Shown: positions 12,548-25,027, numbered from the stretch's first letter. The stretch is DNA of 64,000 nucleotides from Delphinapterus leucas (GCF_002288925.2 NW_022098072.1:16764352-16828351); one strand, 5' to 3'. Made by a program: numbers and translations. Notes: generated by a model not told the origin, from the sequence alone.

Positions 12548-14349
12548 CTTTTTAACTTTTTATTGAGGTATAGCTGATTTACAATTAGTTTCACGTGTAC
12601 AACACAGTGTTTCCATATTTTTATAGAATATACTCCATATTGGCTATATTCCCTGCGCTATACAATATATCCTTGTAACTTATTTTATACATAGTAGTTT
12701 GTACCTCTTAATCCCCTTCCCCCTTTTGCCCCTCCCCCACTCCCTCCACTGGTAACCACTAGTTTTTTCTCTGTATCTGTGAGTCTGTTTCTGTTTTGTA
12801 ATATTCCTTCATTTTATTTTTTAGATTCCACAAATGAGTGATAACATACGGTATTTGTCTGTATGATTTATTTCACTAAGCATAATACCCTCTAGGTCCA
12901 TCCACATTGTTGCAAATGGCAGAATTTCCTTCTTTTTAATGGTTGAGTAATATTTTATTGTGTATATATTACCACATCTTTATTCCTTCATCTGTTGATG
13001 GACACTTAGCAGCATTATTTACAATATTTGAAATATGGAAGTGGCCTATGAACACTGGGGTGCGTGTATCTTTTCAAAGGAGAGTTTTCATTTTCTTCAG
13101 CTATACACCCAGGAGTAGAATTGCTGGATCACATGGTAGTTCTATTTTTAGTTTTTTGAGGAACTTGCATATTGTTTTCCACAGTGGCTGTACTAATTTA
13201 CATTCCAACCAACAATGTACAAAGGTTCCCTTTTCTCCACACCCTCTCCAGCATCTGTTATTTGTGGTCTTTTCGATGATAGCCATTCTGACAGGTGTGG
13301 GGTGATATCTCATTACAGTTTTTAATTTGCATTTCTCTGATGATTAGCAACGTGAGCATCTTTTCATTTGCCTGTTGGCCATCTGTACGTTTCCTTTGCG
13401 AAAATGTCTATTCGGGTCTTCTGCCCATTTTGTAATAGGGTTGCTTATTTTTTTGATGTAGAGTTTTATGAGCTGTTTACATATTTTGGACATTAACCTC
13501 TTATCAGTCATATCATTTGAAAATATTTTCTCTGGGTCTAGTGCCTGCACAGTGGTGTGTGGGCTCAGGTCCTGAGCCCTCCAGTTGGCAAGGCTGTGTC
13601 CAGGGGAAATTGTGGGCTCAGGGCCTCTTAAGGCAGGCTTCCTGCCTGCCTTCTGGTAGGTGGGGCTGTGTCTCCCCACCAGACCCAGCTATTTGCTTGG
13701 CCTGAGGTGGCCCAGAACTGGTGCCTACAGTCTGGTGGGTGGGGCTAGATCCCTAGGTTAGAGAGAGGAGTCCAAAATGGTGCTTGAAAGCACCAGTGTC
13801 CACGTGGAAGCATAAGCTCCTCAAAATTGCTGATGCTGGTGTCCATGTCCCAAAGGTGAGCTCCAGTTTCCTCCTGCCTCTCCAGGAGACTCTCCAAGTG
13901 GCTCCTTTCAAATTACTGCTTCTGCCCTGGTTCCCAAAGCATATGAAATTTTGTGTGTGCCCTTTAAGAGTGGAGTCTCTATTTCCCAAAGCCCTCTTAG
14001 TCTCCCAAAGCAAGCCTTGCTGGTCTTCAAAGGGACTCATCTTCATGGTGCAATATCCCCGGGCTAAGGAGCCTGATGTGGGCTCAGACCCCTTATTCCT
14101 TGGTAAGAACCTCTGCATTTGTAATTATTCTATTTGTGGGTCACTCACCCCTGGGGTATGGTTCTTGACTGTACCTTGACTCCACCCCTCCTACCTGTCC
14201 TGTTGTTCCTTCTTTATATTTTAAGTTGTAGAAGGTCTTTTCTGGTAGCTTCCAGTCTTTCTCAATAGCATCAATAGGTGCTCTGTAAATAGTTGTAATT
14301 TGGGTGTGCCCACAAGAGGAGGTGAGCTCAGGGCCTTCCTATTCCACCT
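12548..14349 (-). mobile_element. Internally deleted L1: 5' region joined to ORF2 end
   Basis: A minus-strand L1 inserted into an L2. The left part (12548 to about 13535) is 3' UTR plus the last part of ORF2 (AACTTTTTATTGAGGTATAG at the 3' end; CTTTTCATTTGCCTGTTGGC within ORF2). The right part (about 13536-14349) is GC-richer and resembles an artiodactyl L1 5' UTR (GGTGGGGCTGTGTCTCCCC, AGGAGGTGAGCTCAGGGCC). ORF1 and most of ORF2 are missing at a sharp junction near 13535. A tentative, imperfect target duplication is CCTGGCTCTCCAT on the left and CCTGGCTTCCTTCTCCAT on the right. Confidence 0.7.
13101..13679 (-). pseudogene. L1 ORF2 C-terminal remnant, fused to 5' region reading frame
   Basis: Minus-strand frames encode the C-terminal end of L1 ORF2p. 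One frame (13344-13679) reads non-ORF2 residues from the 5' region and then, after QALDPEKIF, ORF2-like residues ([26 protein letters not shown]). The next frame (13101-13313) carries [18 protein letters not shown], an intact C-x3-C-x7-H-x4-C knuckle typical of L1 ORF2p, followed by [15 protein letters not shown]. The frame change between them and missing endonuclease and reverse transcriptase domains make it a pseudogene. Confidence 0.75.
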
Positions 14350-14444
14350 TCTTGCAGCCTGGCTTCCTTCTCCATCACCCTTCTCATCTCATCTCTTACT
14401 ACTCCCTTTGCTCACTCTGCTCCAGCTGTACTGGCCTTCTTGCT

Positions 14445-14659
14445 TTTTTTTTTATTTTTTATTTTTGCGGTACGCGGGCCTCTCACTGTTGTGGCCTCTC
14501 CCGTTGCGGAGCACAGGCTCCGGACGCACAGGCTCAGCGGCCATGGCTCACAGGCCCAGCCGCTCTGCAGCACGTGGGATCTTCCCGGACCGGGGCACGA
14601 ACCCGTGTCCCCTGCATCGGCAGGCGGACTCTCAACCACCGCGCCACCAGGGAAGCCCA
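14445..14659 (-). mobile_element. CHR-type SINE, minus strand, 10 bp TSD
   Basis: A short CHR SINE in reverse orientation: a T-rich run, then GCGGTACGCGGGCCTCTCAC, ending CCACCAGGGAAGCCCA. The 10 bp CCTTCTTGCT flanks it at 14435-14444 and 14660-14669. It sits in the L2 3' end. Several antisense frames across it stay open and give proline/serine/arginine-rich peptides; these recur at every copy in the window and are not genes. Confidence 0.95.
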
Positions 14660-15136
14660 CCTTCTTGCTGCTTTGATGTCAGTGCCTCTCCCACCTGAGA
14701 GCTTTGCTTATACCTTTTTGGTCATCATGGAATGCTCTGCCTATAGATCTGTCTCCCTGTTTTGCTCACGTCCTTCAAATTTTTGTTCAAATCTCATCCT
14801 CTCCATAAGATCTACCCTGACCACTTCCACCCTCAACACAGCACAAACCCTAGCTGTCCCGATGTTCCTTACAGTGCTCTATTTTCTACAGCTTTATCTT
14901 CTAATATACATCTTACTTATTAAATCTTTAGTTTAATGTCTCTCTAATCACTTTAAGCTATCATTTCCACAAAACCGGAGATCTTGTATCCCAAAGACCT
15001 TGTGCCTAATATAAGTCGGATGAATGAAGCGAATGGATTAATCACATAAACAGCTCAGTCTGAGATGTTTTCCTCTGTTTAGTGCTTAGATCTCTCAGAG
15101 ATAAACGACAGGGTTTGCCTCAAAATATTACCCACA

Positions 15137-15346
15137 GTGGGCTTCCCTGGTGGCGCAGGGGTTGAGAGTCCGCCTGCCGTTGCAGGGGACACGGGTACGT
15201 GTCCCGGTCCGGGAAGATCCCACATGTCGCGGAGCGGCTGGGCCCGTGAGCCATGGCCGCTGAGCCTGCGCACCCGGAGCCTGTGCTCCTCGACGGGAGA
15301 GGCCGCAACAGTGAGAGGCCCGCGTACCGCAAAAAAATATATATAT
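15137..15346 (+). mobile_element. CHR-type SINE, plus strand, 12 bp TSD
   Basis: A short CHR SINE from GTGGGCTTCCCTGGTGGCGC to CCGCGTACCGC with an A-rich tail that has become a small TA repeat. ATATTACCCACA is duplicated at 15125-15136 and 15347-15358. It lies about 480 bp from the oppositely oriented copy at 14445-14659. Confidence 0.95.
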
Positions 15347-15589
15347 ATATTACCCACATTTAACTGCCTACCAAAGGAAAAAGCCTGGAATTCCTAACTG
15401 GGTGGTTTCTATTATTTTGTAACAACTTGCCGACAGTTAGGTATGAAGCAAAGAATAACCTAGTCTTTCTCATTGCACACAAGGGTCAATATGGAAGGCC
15501 TGACAGCTATGTCCAGAAGGGGCTGCCATCCAGGAACTTGAATTTCAGGAGTGCTCCCATTGTTCCCTAACTGATAATGGTGGTTTATG

Positions 15590-16000
15590 TGTCTAGACTG
15601 TGCAAATAATGTGGGTTTTGCTAAATGCTTCCTTTCCTTCTAGAAGTCTTAAATTTGGGTACATGCTCAACAGAGGGTACCTACAAAGAATCCCAAAATA
15701 TCCTGGGCGTTAAGTCTCTAATGAGGTTTCTTGATAGATAATATTTTGTATGTGTTTTCATAACCTGATGCTTGAGGAATTAAGCATGGTCTGGTGTGAC
15801 ACCATGGGGAGAGGAGTCTTCAAACTTGTACCTAGTTTCCTCCACACTTGTCCCACGTGCCTTTCCCCTTTGCTATATTTTGCCTTTTTATCCTTTTGCT
15901 GTAATAAATCTAAGCCATATATATGACTATATGCGGAGTCCTCTGAGTCTTCCTAGCAAATCACCAAACCTGAGAGGGTACTTGGGGACCCTTGACGCAC
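15590..16000 (+). mobile_element. ERVL-like LTR fragment
   Basis: The 3' half looks like a sense-strand LTR. CCTTTTGCTGTAATAAATCT contains an AATAAA polyadenylation signal, followed by a U5-like stretch GCGGAGTCCTCTGAGTCTTC, ACCAAACCTGAGAGGG and an end close to CTTGGGGACCCTTGACGCA. This order resembles ERVL-class LTR ends. The left edge is not clear and no internal retroviral sequence follows. I cannot name the subfamily. Confidence 0.5.
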
Positions 16001-16019
16001 TCATCATATACAAATAAGG

Positions 16020-18290
16020 TAGTAGAAAATTTATAGCACGCTCTTCTCATTTTACACAGTGGCTCAGAAAACAAATGGAAAGAAATGCAGATACTGTGAT
16101 ACATGGACTCATTCATTAGGGAGATGCTACAGTAACTAGGACAGAACTTGACTCCTGAGGATATAAAGAAGGTATACTTGGTGTGAATGTCCTAGTTCCA
16201 ATACCTCTAAAAATAAAAAAGGAATGATTTTCATGCAGTCAAACAGATAATAGCTGAGTTGCTTCTGATCATCTGTAGCAAGTGCCCACAGACACCAGGA
16301 ATATGTCATGAGTAATGAAGGGAGTCTGGAAGGATCTGAGGCAATGTGGAATACCACTGTCCAGACCCCAGAAGACAACAGCTATCAGGGATAGCTGACT
16401 GTGACCATGCAGGAATGAAGCCTGGTGCTGCTAGGACTCTGAATTTTCAAGTCAGAAAATCATATCTTTAAGTAAAATCTTCCAATGTTTAATCCTTGGC
16501 AACAAGCTAAAACAATTTTTTAAATGGCCAAAGTGTACCCTACATGGTCCACCAGTTGAGAATCTTTCCTGTCTCATATATAAAAATTTATGAATCTATG
16601 TATTTAATTTATATCCTAAGCCTCCAACAAAAAGAGAAATGTAAGCTGAATTTCAATATAAAAGTATTACAAAGATCTGGAATCATTAGACAAAATAATC
16701 TTAGCTCTTGCTTAGCAGTGATTTGTTTTCAGGGGACGCAATTAGAAAAGTTCATGAACAACAGCAAATGGCATCAAAGATGATATTATTAGAGTCATCT
16801 GAATAAATTGACAGGACCAAAGTGTTTACTATTTCATCTTCTAGAATGGAAACCTTTACTTTCACACAGACACCAAATGGTAATGTCTCTACTTTTTTTT
16901 CCGCCCAAACACAAACATAAAAGTGGCCACACCCTCTGCAGAAGAGCTGATCTGTTCTCATTAATCCAACTCACCCTCATCCCCAAAATTACCACCTGGC
17001 TCAAGATCTGGTCCCACCAGGATTGTGAAAATGCACACAACCATTCTGAGGTCCTCAGGTGTTTACACTGTAGATTTAAGACAACCATTTTGCCACCTTG
17101 TCTTAGTATTTGCCTTTTCTCTGAGTTATTGATTTGCTCTCCAGATCAATCCAAGAGAAATATGCCTTTGTAGAAATGTTTATTATCTTTTCAGTGGGTT
17201 CCTAGTGGAAGTTTGAATTCTCTAAACTGGACTGCTGGTCCAAGCATGATTCAATCTTACCCATATTGAATGTGACGTGATTCCAAACGGACCATTTATT
17301 TGCTTGTGCAGAAATAATCTAAGTAGGAGGTAGAAAAGCAACATAATACACACGTTGATGATAACCATTCTGGGCAGTTTATTTTGTTCTCCCTCCTTGT
17401 TTTCAAGGTTGTAGCTCAATGACAGACCACTCCTTACTAAGAATAAACCATTTGTCTTTCAGAAAATTAACTAATTATGTCCCAGATATGTGTGAGGCTG
17501 TATTTCTCACAGAACAAAATCTCTACGAACTGATTTCTTCAGAAGTTCTAGAGAAAACTAAGATGCTCAAACAACTACCTTGTGTGTGTCTGTGTATATA
17601 TATTCAATATACTATTCTAATATATATCCTAACTCAAGAAGAGAAGATATTTGTTTCATTACCAGTGGTGGTGCAAAATATAATTTTAAAACTCCATTCT
17701 TTCATTGTATTCAGTTTCTTTAAAAATATATATCTTTTTCATAATCTTGATAGGACTAAGGATACAGTTTTAGAAAATAGAAATCAAAGATGTATTGTGA
17801 TCATTCTTTCTTGAGAAAAATAGTTCAGCATTTTTTCTGAGTAGGAGATGAGTTCGTTTGGTGATAAGAATGAGGCCTCTGGGTTAGGTCAAGTTGACTG
17901 GGGCTGAGGAGGTCACAGTTTTCATTCAGGATATTCAAGACACTATCAGTCATCACAGAAATAATTGGCGTAGATAATGGTCTAAGTTAGGGACACCAGG
18001 AAAAACTGTTCAGAGATGCATTCTATCACTCACTGCTCCCATTGTTTCTGCTAGAAATTCTACAAGTTGGTAACTCATGGCTTTATTGGGCATTTCCCTC
18101 ATCCTGTGTCCCTATTTTAAAACACAAATACCCCTAGAAAAGTAACAAATTAAGTGCCTCACGCCTTTATACAAATAGAGTAATCAGATTACGTTTCTTT
18201 TCAAAAGAGGCCCTAAAAGCATTCTCTGTTCTTCAGTGGCTCCTAGGAAGGCGATGGGGGCAGGGAAGGAGGGGGTTTGGAGAAACGACT
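16020..18290. other. No recognised feature
   Basis: About 2.3 kb without a repeat family or gene I can support. A short TG/TA-rich patch lies at 17585-17630. Open frames such as 17419-17814 and 16808-17173 have ordinary chance length and composition. Confidence 0.5.
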
Positions 18291-18302
18291 TAAACTTTAC
18301 CT

Positions 18303-18603
18303 TTTTTTTTTTTTTTAATTTCATTTATTTATTTATTTTTGGCTATGCTGGGTCTTCTTTTCTGTGCCTGGGCTTTCTCTAGTTGTGGCGAGCGGGGGCC
18401 ACTCTTCATTGTGGTGCGCGGGCCTCTCACTGTCGCGGCCTCTCTTGTTGCGGAGCACAAGCTTCAGACGCGCAGGCTCAGTAGTTGTGGCTCACGGGCC
18501 CAGCCACTCCACAGCATGTGGGATCTTCCCGGACCGGGGCACGAACCCGTGTCCCCTGCATTGGCAGGCAGACTCTCAACCACTGCGCCACCAGGGAAGC
18601 CCC
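18303..18603 (-). mobile_element. Longer CHR-type SINE, 10 bp TSD
   Basis: A roughly 300 bp CHR SINE in reverse orientation, longer than the ~205 bp copies. After a T-rich tail it carries TTTTTGGCTATGCTGGGTCT and GTTGTGGCGAGCGGGGGCC before the shared body, and ends CCACCAGGGAAGCCCC. AACTTTACCT flanks it at 18293-18302 and 18604-18613. The extra 3' module matches the older CHR-1-like form, though the duplication is still exact. Confidence 0.9.
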
Positions 18604-19149
18604 AACTTTACCTATTTTACATATTCATCATCCTCGCAACAGTGAAAACTTGGCCCTAAACTTAAATTATTACTTCTCGAATTCTCATTTGAATTATCTT
18701 CCTGACGATGGAATTTTACTAATAATGTATTTTTACTAATATAAATATGGCACTATTAAATTTTAAACGTGGTATTTGTTTTGTTCTATACTTCTTGTAT
18801 ACTTCTTGTATCTTTTGAGTATAATAGTGGTAAAGGTTTCTGTATGCGTTACCAACGCAGGCCTGTCTGACACAACCAGCTCTAAGGTTAAAAGGAAAGC
18901 ATATCTATTCTAAACTATGAGGAGTTCAAATAGGGATTAATGGGGAAAACACTGACGTGAAATAAGCTGACCCATATTCTAGTTCCAGCTCCATTTCCAG
19001 CTCTAGAATTTTGTAGATATTCATCTTTTCTTCCTTGGGAGAATTTAGGCCTAATTGCATTGAATATGTATTCAGATGTGTCTTCCTGAGGTATAGGAAT
19101 AAGTATCTGTATAGGACAGAGTCAATTTACAATTGAACTGAGAAAGGTA

Positions 19150-19610
19150 TATCCTGATCTCTGGGGACTCTGGGTGTCAGCTTTGACCTTTGGCCAAGAT
19201 AAATGCCATGGGATTTATGATGCGCAGTTTAAACCCCAAAACTCCCCTGGAAACCTTCCAGGGCCAGTTTGTTTACTGGTGGTCTTTACCTGATATAACT
19301 TGTTAGCTAGCCTGGTTTGACTACATGACAAGAAGACCACAGATCCCCTACTGGGAATTTATGCTTTGAACTCTCCCAAAGCCAAGATTCTTCACCAGAC
19401 CTTGGTGATTTAATTCAGAGACAAACTGTGTCCTTGAACAAGTAAGGACCCAAACTTGCACCTGGATGTCTATCAGAGCCCCAGTGCTTGCCCACACTCT
19501 TTTTCTTGATGCACTGTAAATAAAAACCTTATATGAGCATACTCTGTTGAGTCTGGTGAGTCCTTTCAAACAACTGAACTTGTGGAATCACTGCAATGTA
19601 CAGACTCTAA
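19150..19610 (+). mobile_element. Possible LTR fragment
   Basis: The segment ends with a layout seen in retroviral LTRs: CACTGTAAATAAAAACC (AATAAA signal) near 19513-19530, a short R-like part, then GTTGAGTCTGGTGAGTCC. I cannot match it to a named family and see no clear TG...CA ends or target duplication. It could equally be unique sequence with a chance AATAAA. Confidence 0.3.
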
Positions 19611-22600
19611 TAATAATCTTTCAACATCATTAAACATTTATAGTCCATTGAAATGAGCCTACACAATTCCTCTTTCTGACTTAAGGGTGAATGTTTGCAA
19701 GGTTCTACCATCAAATTGTACTCTTTCCCTCTTTGGTTCACAAAAGATTCTCGTGTTTTAAAACTTCCCCCTAAATTAAAAATGTATACAGTTATTTTCT
19801 TTTCTGTACCCTTCAACACCTACAGTTTGTATAAAATCCCAATAATATGGATACATATACTTACATGGCACATCTAAAACATCCTTGGCAAATAAATATT
19901 AAATCTCCAAAATTCTGATAGACCTACTACTTCTCTGATTAAAAATGTTAGACCGGTGGGAAATGACTTTGTCACAAAACAGAACAGAGACGTGAAAAAT
20001 AAAGCTCCTGACAAATGTGTAAGAATTTGAGGGCTTAACAAAAGCCATCAGCAAAGAATGTTTTTGCTGCGGATCAAGAACAAAGAGCTGGGAGAAGATA
20101 GGTTGCACCTGGAATACCAAAGTAAACAAAAGGCAAAAAATGACGTGCTTGGCCAGGCTGGATCCATGAAGAGGGCCTTCTTGGAATGTTTCCTTCTTTT
20201 AGCACACCGTGGATGGCATGGCCTCTGGCCTGTGGGGCTTGGTTGATCCACTCGTGTGGGAAGTGTCTGTTCCATCCAGATTAATAGCTCCCACCAAGTC
20301 CCCCCAGAGAGGAGTGCTTAGTGAACAACTGTGCCACTGGCCAACCTGTGCTCTGGCTGTAGATTGCATACAATGAGTGAGTTTACTCTTCTAGGAAAGA
20401 ATTAATGATAGTCAACCTCTTCTCTCAGGAAAAGAGAACGATGCAATGGTTCTGAGACATTTAAGGCGACTTCCCAAAGTACCTGTTTAACTTTAAGGTT
20501 AACTCTGGGGCACCCAGAAAGAATGAACAATCACCCATGGAGAAAAAGGAAAGCTCTGCCTAAATTATTTCATAGAAAGAGGCATCTTCCTTGTACTGGC
20601 ATTCCAGCTCCCATCACTGGCCCCTTTCCTTCTTCAGAATGCCTCAGCAGAGAATCATGTTTTGCTCTGACACTAATGACAACTCCATTCACAGGTGTAT
20701 GGAAATTTGAGAAAAATGAATTCCTTTGCTGCTATTCTCCACTTTTGTCCATTTAAATATTTACATATACCACGAGAGCAACTAGAATTTGGAGAGTTTC
20801 GTTTATCCATAGTATTTAACTGCCTTTTAAACTGTCTTAAAAATATTAAAAGCCTTGTGCCATTTGGGTTTGATGTTTCTTCATAATAATAATTTTACTG
20901 CCTATTAGCCTTCGTGTCTCAGGTGGAACAAGGACTGTGAGGTTGTTGATCTCAACACTTGCTGGGCCATAAACAGGCCTCGGACAGGACTAGTTGAATC
21001 AAAGGTGAAACCCAGACTGTCCACTGCCTAGTGACTAATTATCACATTGTACTAGATCTTCTCATTATCTACTTCGGTTTTGTCTCATGATTTAATAATA
21101 CTAGAACCAAACTAGGGTTATAGAAAGAGACAGAGTCCACTCCAAAAATCCCAGCACCTGAAACTAACATGACATTGTAAATCAGCTGTACTTTAGTTTT
21201 TAAAAAGTAGTAAATAGTAGCAAATGCTTTAAATAATTTCAACTTGAGAATGGTGACTAGGCTTTTCATACCTATTCATTTATAAACTATAACTTTGCCT
21301 GTGTAGAATATAGTCTTTCAATCCAAGCCTCACCCATCCAAGTCACTTGCCTAGAGTACTAGTCACCTGCACATTCCTTAACCTACCCTGGAACTAACGG
21401 GGATTACCATGTCAGGCTATGTCTCGGAAAGATGCTTGACAAGTCCAGACACTAGAGATGCATTGCCAAGCGCTTCAGAGACCCTGAGAAATAGTGGAGC
21501 CCCTCATCACCCACATAAAAAGATCAGGCTATACGACTCGCCCCTCGGCTCTTAACCACTTAGGCACAAAGAGATTTGCTACTGATGACTTGCCCTGTAT
21601 TTTAGTCTATTGATTAGGGCCCATTTCCCCACTTCATTCCCACTAACCTTGTTTCACAGGGGCTGGACTCTTTTTCATTATTCTCTGCCTCATTTTCCCC
21701 GGGATGCCTCTATGGGCTTGATGCTCTCATTATTACTTTCCTGTACCCCTTACTTTACCCAGCACACCCTCCTCCCCAATATGATATACAGCTTTGGATA
21801 TCTACTTCAGCCCGGTTTGAAGGTGCCATGCTCCCATCAAAACTTGATATTTAATGTTTACTGCATCCCTTGAATTGAAATTCCAGCTCCCATCATTGTC
21901 CTCCTTCCTGTGCAAACCCCTTCACTCCTCAACTCAGCCCCTTCCTCAGCATGCTACCCAGCGGCACGGATTTCAAACCCTCCTGTAAGTTTACACCACA
22001 CATCCACCCAATCACCCTTCTACTTAAAAATTCCTGACTTCCACTGCTAATTCCTTGCCCTCACCTGCTTCTGCAACACCATGAGCAGCAGGTGATATTT
22101 CGAAGAGCTTTTCAGAGCAGCCTTTATGGTCCCTCATTTTTTACCACTGCACTGCCCTTCCTTTTATCACTCATTGAACTCTACACCAGGCCTGATGAAA
22201 GGTTTAGTAAAGCTTGCGCCTGGATAGTACTGCTTTCTGCCAGAACTAATCATTTTTCTGACAAACTGGCTTTTAGGGCTTAGGAAGGCAACTAAAGTAG
22301 TCTGTGCATTTCAGATCCACGCCTCCCCACCTCCTCTCCATACTTCAGGATCAATTCAGTTCTGTTTGATCGTCCCTCACCCACCTCTGGCCCTCCTTCA
22401 CTTTGGTCATCTCCATTTACAGCTGTACTGATAACTTACCCAATCTGCTGTTTCACCTTCTGCCAACATCCCCATATCTGTAAGGAGTTTGGAGCAGGCA
22501 ACACAGGAGCAGGGATGGGGAATGGGTCAGTTGCCCGTGAAACAGACTAGGTAGAAAGGTAGCTGAAAAGAGATACTGATGGCAATCACCAACTTGTTAT

Positions 22601-24885
22601 TCATGAGTGCGTCTCAGGGTATCATTTAGATTATGTAAATAAAGTGTCCTGCTGCATAAATGAGAGTTCATGTAAATTATCTATAGATCTATAGCCTCAA
22701 ACCCCAGAGAACTTCTGAGCAAACACTACAGGGTCACTTAGATATACTGTAAATGCTTAAAAATACAAAGAACCATCAAACAAAATAAATCTGATAAAAA
22801 ACACTGTATGATTTGGAGAACTGTATGTACACATGGGAAGAGGGAGTTAAGAACAATCATATCATCACAAACAAATAGCAATACCTCACTTTAGGTCAAG
22901 GCAAACAAGGTTTACTGTTTTAGAAGAATGTTCTCTCCAATATATATGACAAAACATTTTTCACTGACAAATCATCAGGAAAAGTGTAGACTAGTTTTAT
23001 TATTCCCTCTTATTTCAAATTTTCTATTCCACCATGTAAAAAAACACTGTAACAAATGTGGGGTCAGAGTGTCTAACTGCATTAATCATTTCCAAGAATA
23101 GGGTAGAAAGCCTCAGTAACTATTTCAAAGAGAGAGTCTGATCCACAGGTGAAGTCCAAGTTAGAGATGTGACTTCAGTTTGAAGATCCTTATAAGGAAA
23201 ATAAAAAAACATATTCTTGCAGTTTATCACTTTACCAAGAATGAAATGATGTTCACAGTGCCACACAAAGAATCAAGTTTTAATCACTTCAGTTCTTCTT
23301 AACAGAAACTTTTGCAAATGTAAGCTTTTTCTGTACTTTTCTAAATAGATACTTGCAGGTATAATGCAAAGCTATTTTCCTAATCTAGTTGGACAACTAT
23401 GAAAAACTATTCACTGTAATGAAATAATTTCTCTATATAAAATGTGCTTTCAATGTCTCCTTCCCTGTTACTTAATGAAGTAGTTTGGTTAATAATAGGC
23501 TAAAGGCTTGGCTTGAAGTCTTAAAATCATTCTTCTGACAAGAATTATTCAACTGGAACTGTGTTTATTTTTATACATGCATACATTATCCCAAAATGGA
23601 TATGTAAAATGTAGTAATTATTGTTCTTGATAAACATGAATTAGAGAGCATTCATCCACTTGTCTTTTTGATTCATGAATACTTATCAGGTAGTATCTTC
23701 CAGAAAGATGTTCCAGAAAAGACTTAACTACTATCATTACTACTAAGGTGCTTGAGCCCTCCTAACCAGATGAAATAACTCAAACATTTCACATTTGAGT
23801 TCATATTTACTGCAACAGAACTCTCAAGGTGACCAAACTTCAAAAAATGTGTTGAACTCATAAATATGGTCACACTTCTCATTCTCTGCCAGTATATATC
23901 AGAACTGAGTTGTATTTGATAAAAGATATGTAGTCACAAGTCTGGTGCACATGTCCACTTGGGCATAAACATAGTCCCAACAATATAAACCCTCACGGAG
24001 AGGAAAATACTTTTCTGTCTTTATTAACCTACTTTATACAATATATGTGACCATGCCATTCTGCACAACTAACAACCTCTACTCCACCATATGAAACATT
24101 GTTCCCACAAATCACATCTCTTCATAGCTAAGTAAAATAACTCTAACCCCAAATTAACTCAGAGAGAAGGGATCCTCTGAAAGCAAAGGAGAAAACTAGT
24201 AACATTTACATCCATTGAGCTACAAATGCCTTATACTACTATCTGACATTTTTGAAATTCTTGGTCCAAAGAACATTTTTGTATTGTTTTTATTGGAGAT
24301 GAATTCTAGAATGCAAAGTTGTTTTCAATGAGAACGAACTTCCAGCCTGACAAGACTTTAGTCATAATTCAGACCAAATCCCTCTAATAACGTTCGAAGT
24401 TAGTCACTAAAAGGTGTATTTTCAAAACAGCAAAGGAAATAAGCAGTTCAGCCCATGTTTACAAAAAATGGATTTCAACAATTCCCATGACTATTAGCTT
24501 CACTACGCAAGTAAACCATTCCCATGTCAAAAAGGAAAACATGCACTTTAAAATTAAAAGAGCTAATTTATCTGAATATATGTGTAATAGATACATATTG
24601 TCTGTCAGATTTTAAATGTTCCAGAGGTCTTAAGTTCTGACCTGACATGTTGCTTATTGCTTCTCTGTAATCGATAGAGCAGACTGAATTAAAGAATATG
24701 AACTCTACTACAAAAAATGATTCCACAAGCAAATGGAAATGAAGAAACAGTAGAAAGGCATCAGAACTGAAGCAGCAAACCATCTTGCCAGGGAATTACC
24801 CTGGGATCTCAGCAAACCAGATATATTAGCATCACTGTGTACACATCTGCTATGTCTGCTACTCCACAAATATCTAGGGTAGCTT
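19611..24885. other. Long stretch without recognised features
   Basis: About 5.3 kb with no gene, young SINE or L1 that I can identify. Part of 21600-22500 is pyrimidine-rich on the plus strand and vaguely L2-like in composition, but without landmark phrases I do not call it. Composition is AT-rich throughout and open frames are short. Confidence 0.45.
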
Positions 24886-24888
24886 TAG

Positions 24889-25027
24889 CATCCACTCAAA
24901 ATGTGGTCACCTGGGAACTTGTTAGAAGCACAATCTCTGGACACATTCCAGCCCTACTGAATCAGAATCTACATTTTAACAAGAGCTCTAGGTGATTTGA
25001 ATGCATGATAAATTTGAGAACCACTAT
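24889..25027 (+). mobile_element. MER5A hAT-Charlie element
   Basis: A small non-autonomous hAT transposon. AAAATGTGGTCACCTGGGAA, CTTGTTAGAAGCACAATCTC, CCCTACTGAATCAGAATCTA, TTTTAACAAGAGCTCTAGGT and AATTTGAGAACCACTA follow the MER5A consensus order. About 50 bp of consensus are missing internally. It has no coding capacity. Confidence 0.85.

Larger units (their letters stand above)
12450..15040 (+). mobile_element. L2 LINE 3' portion, split by an L1 and a SINE
   Basis: A sense-strand L2 3' end survives in three blocks. Block 12460-12547 contains TTCTGCAATGGCTCCCAATT and CCTACATACCCTGGCTCTCC. Block 14350-14434 contains TGCTCACTCTGCTCCAGCTG. Block 14670-15040 contains ATCATGGAATGCTCTGCCTA and ends with GATGAATGAAGCGAATGG, the decayed L2 3' terminal repeat. 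The breaks coincide with the L1 at 12548-14349 and the SINE at 14445-14659; a further SINE at 15137 follows just beyond. Confidence 0.8.

Noticed and set aside
14304..14936. 210-residue open frame on the plus strand, and similar proline/arginine/serine-rich frames at 9092-9512, 15079-15397, 18339-18739, 25482-25763, 42854-43459, 45144-45646 and 51165-51658
   Set aside because: Every one lies across a CHR SINE. The same peptides (for example HVGSSRTGARTRVPCIGR) recur at each copy because the GC-rich SINE is low in stop codons on both strands. They are not genes.
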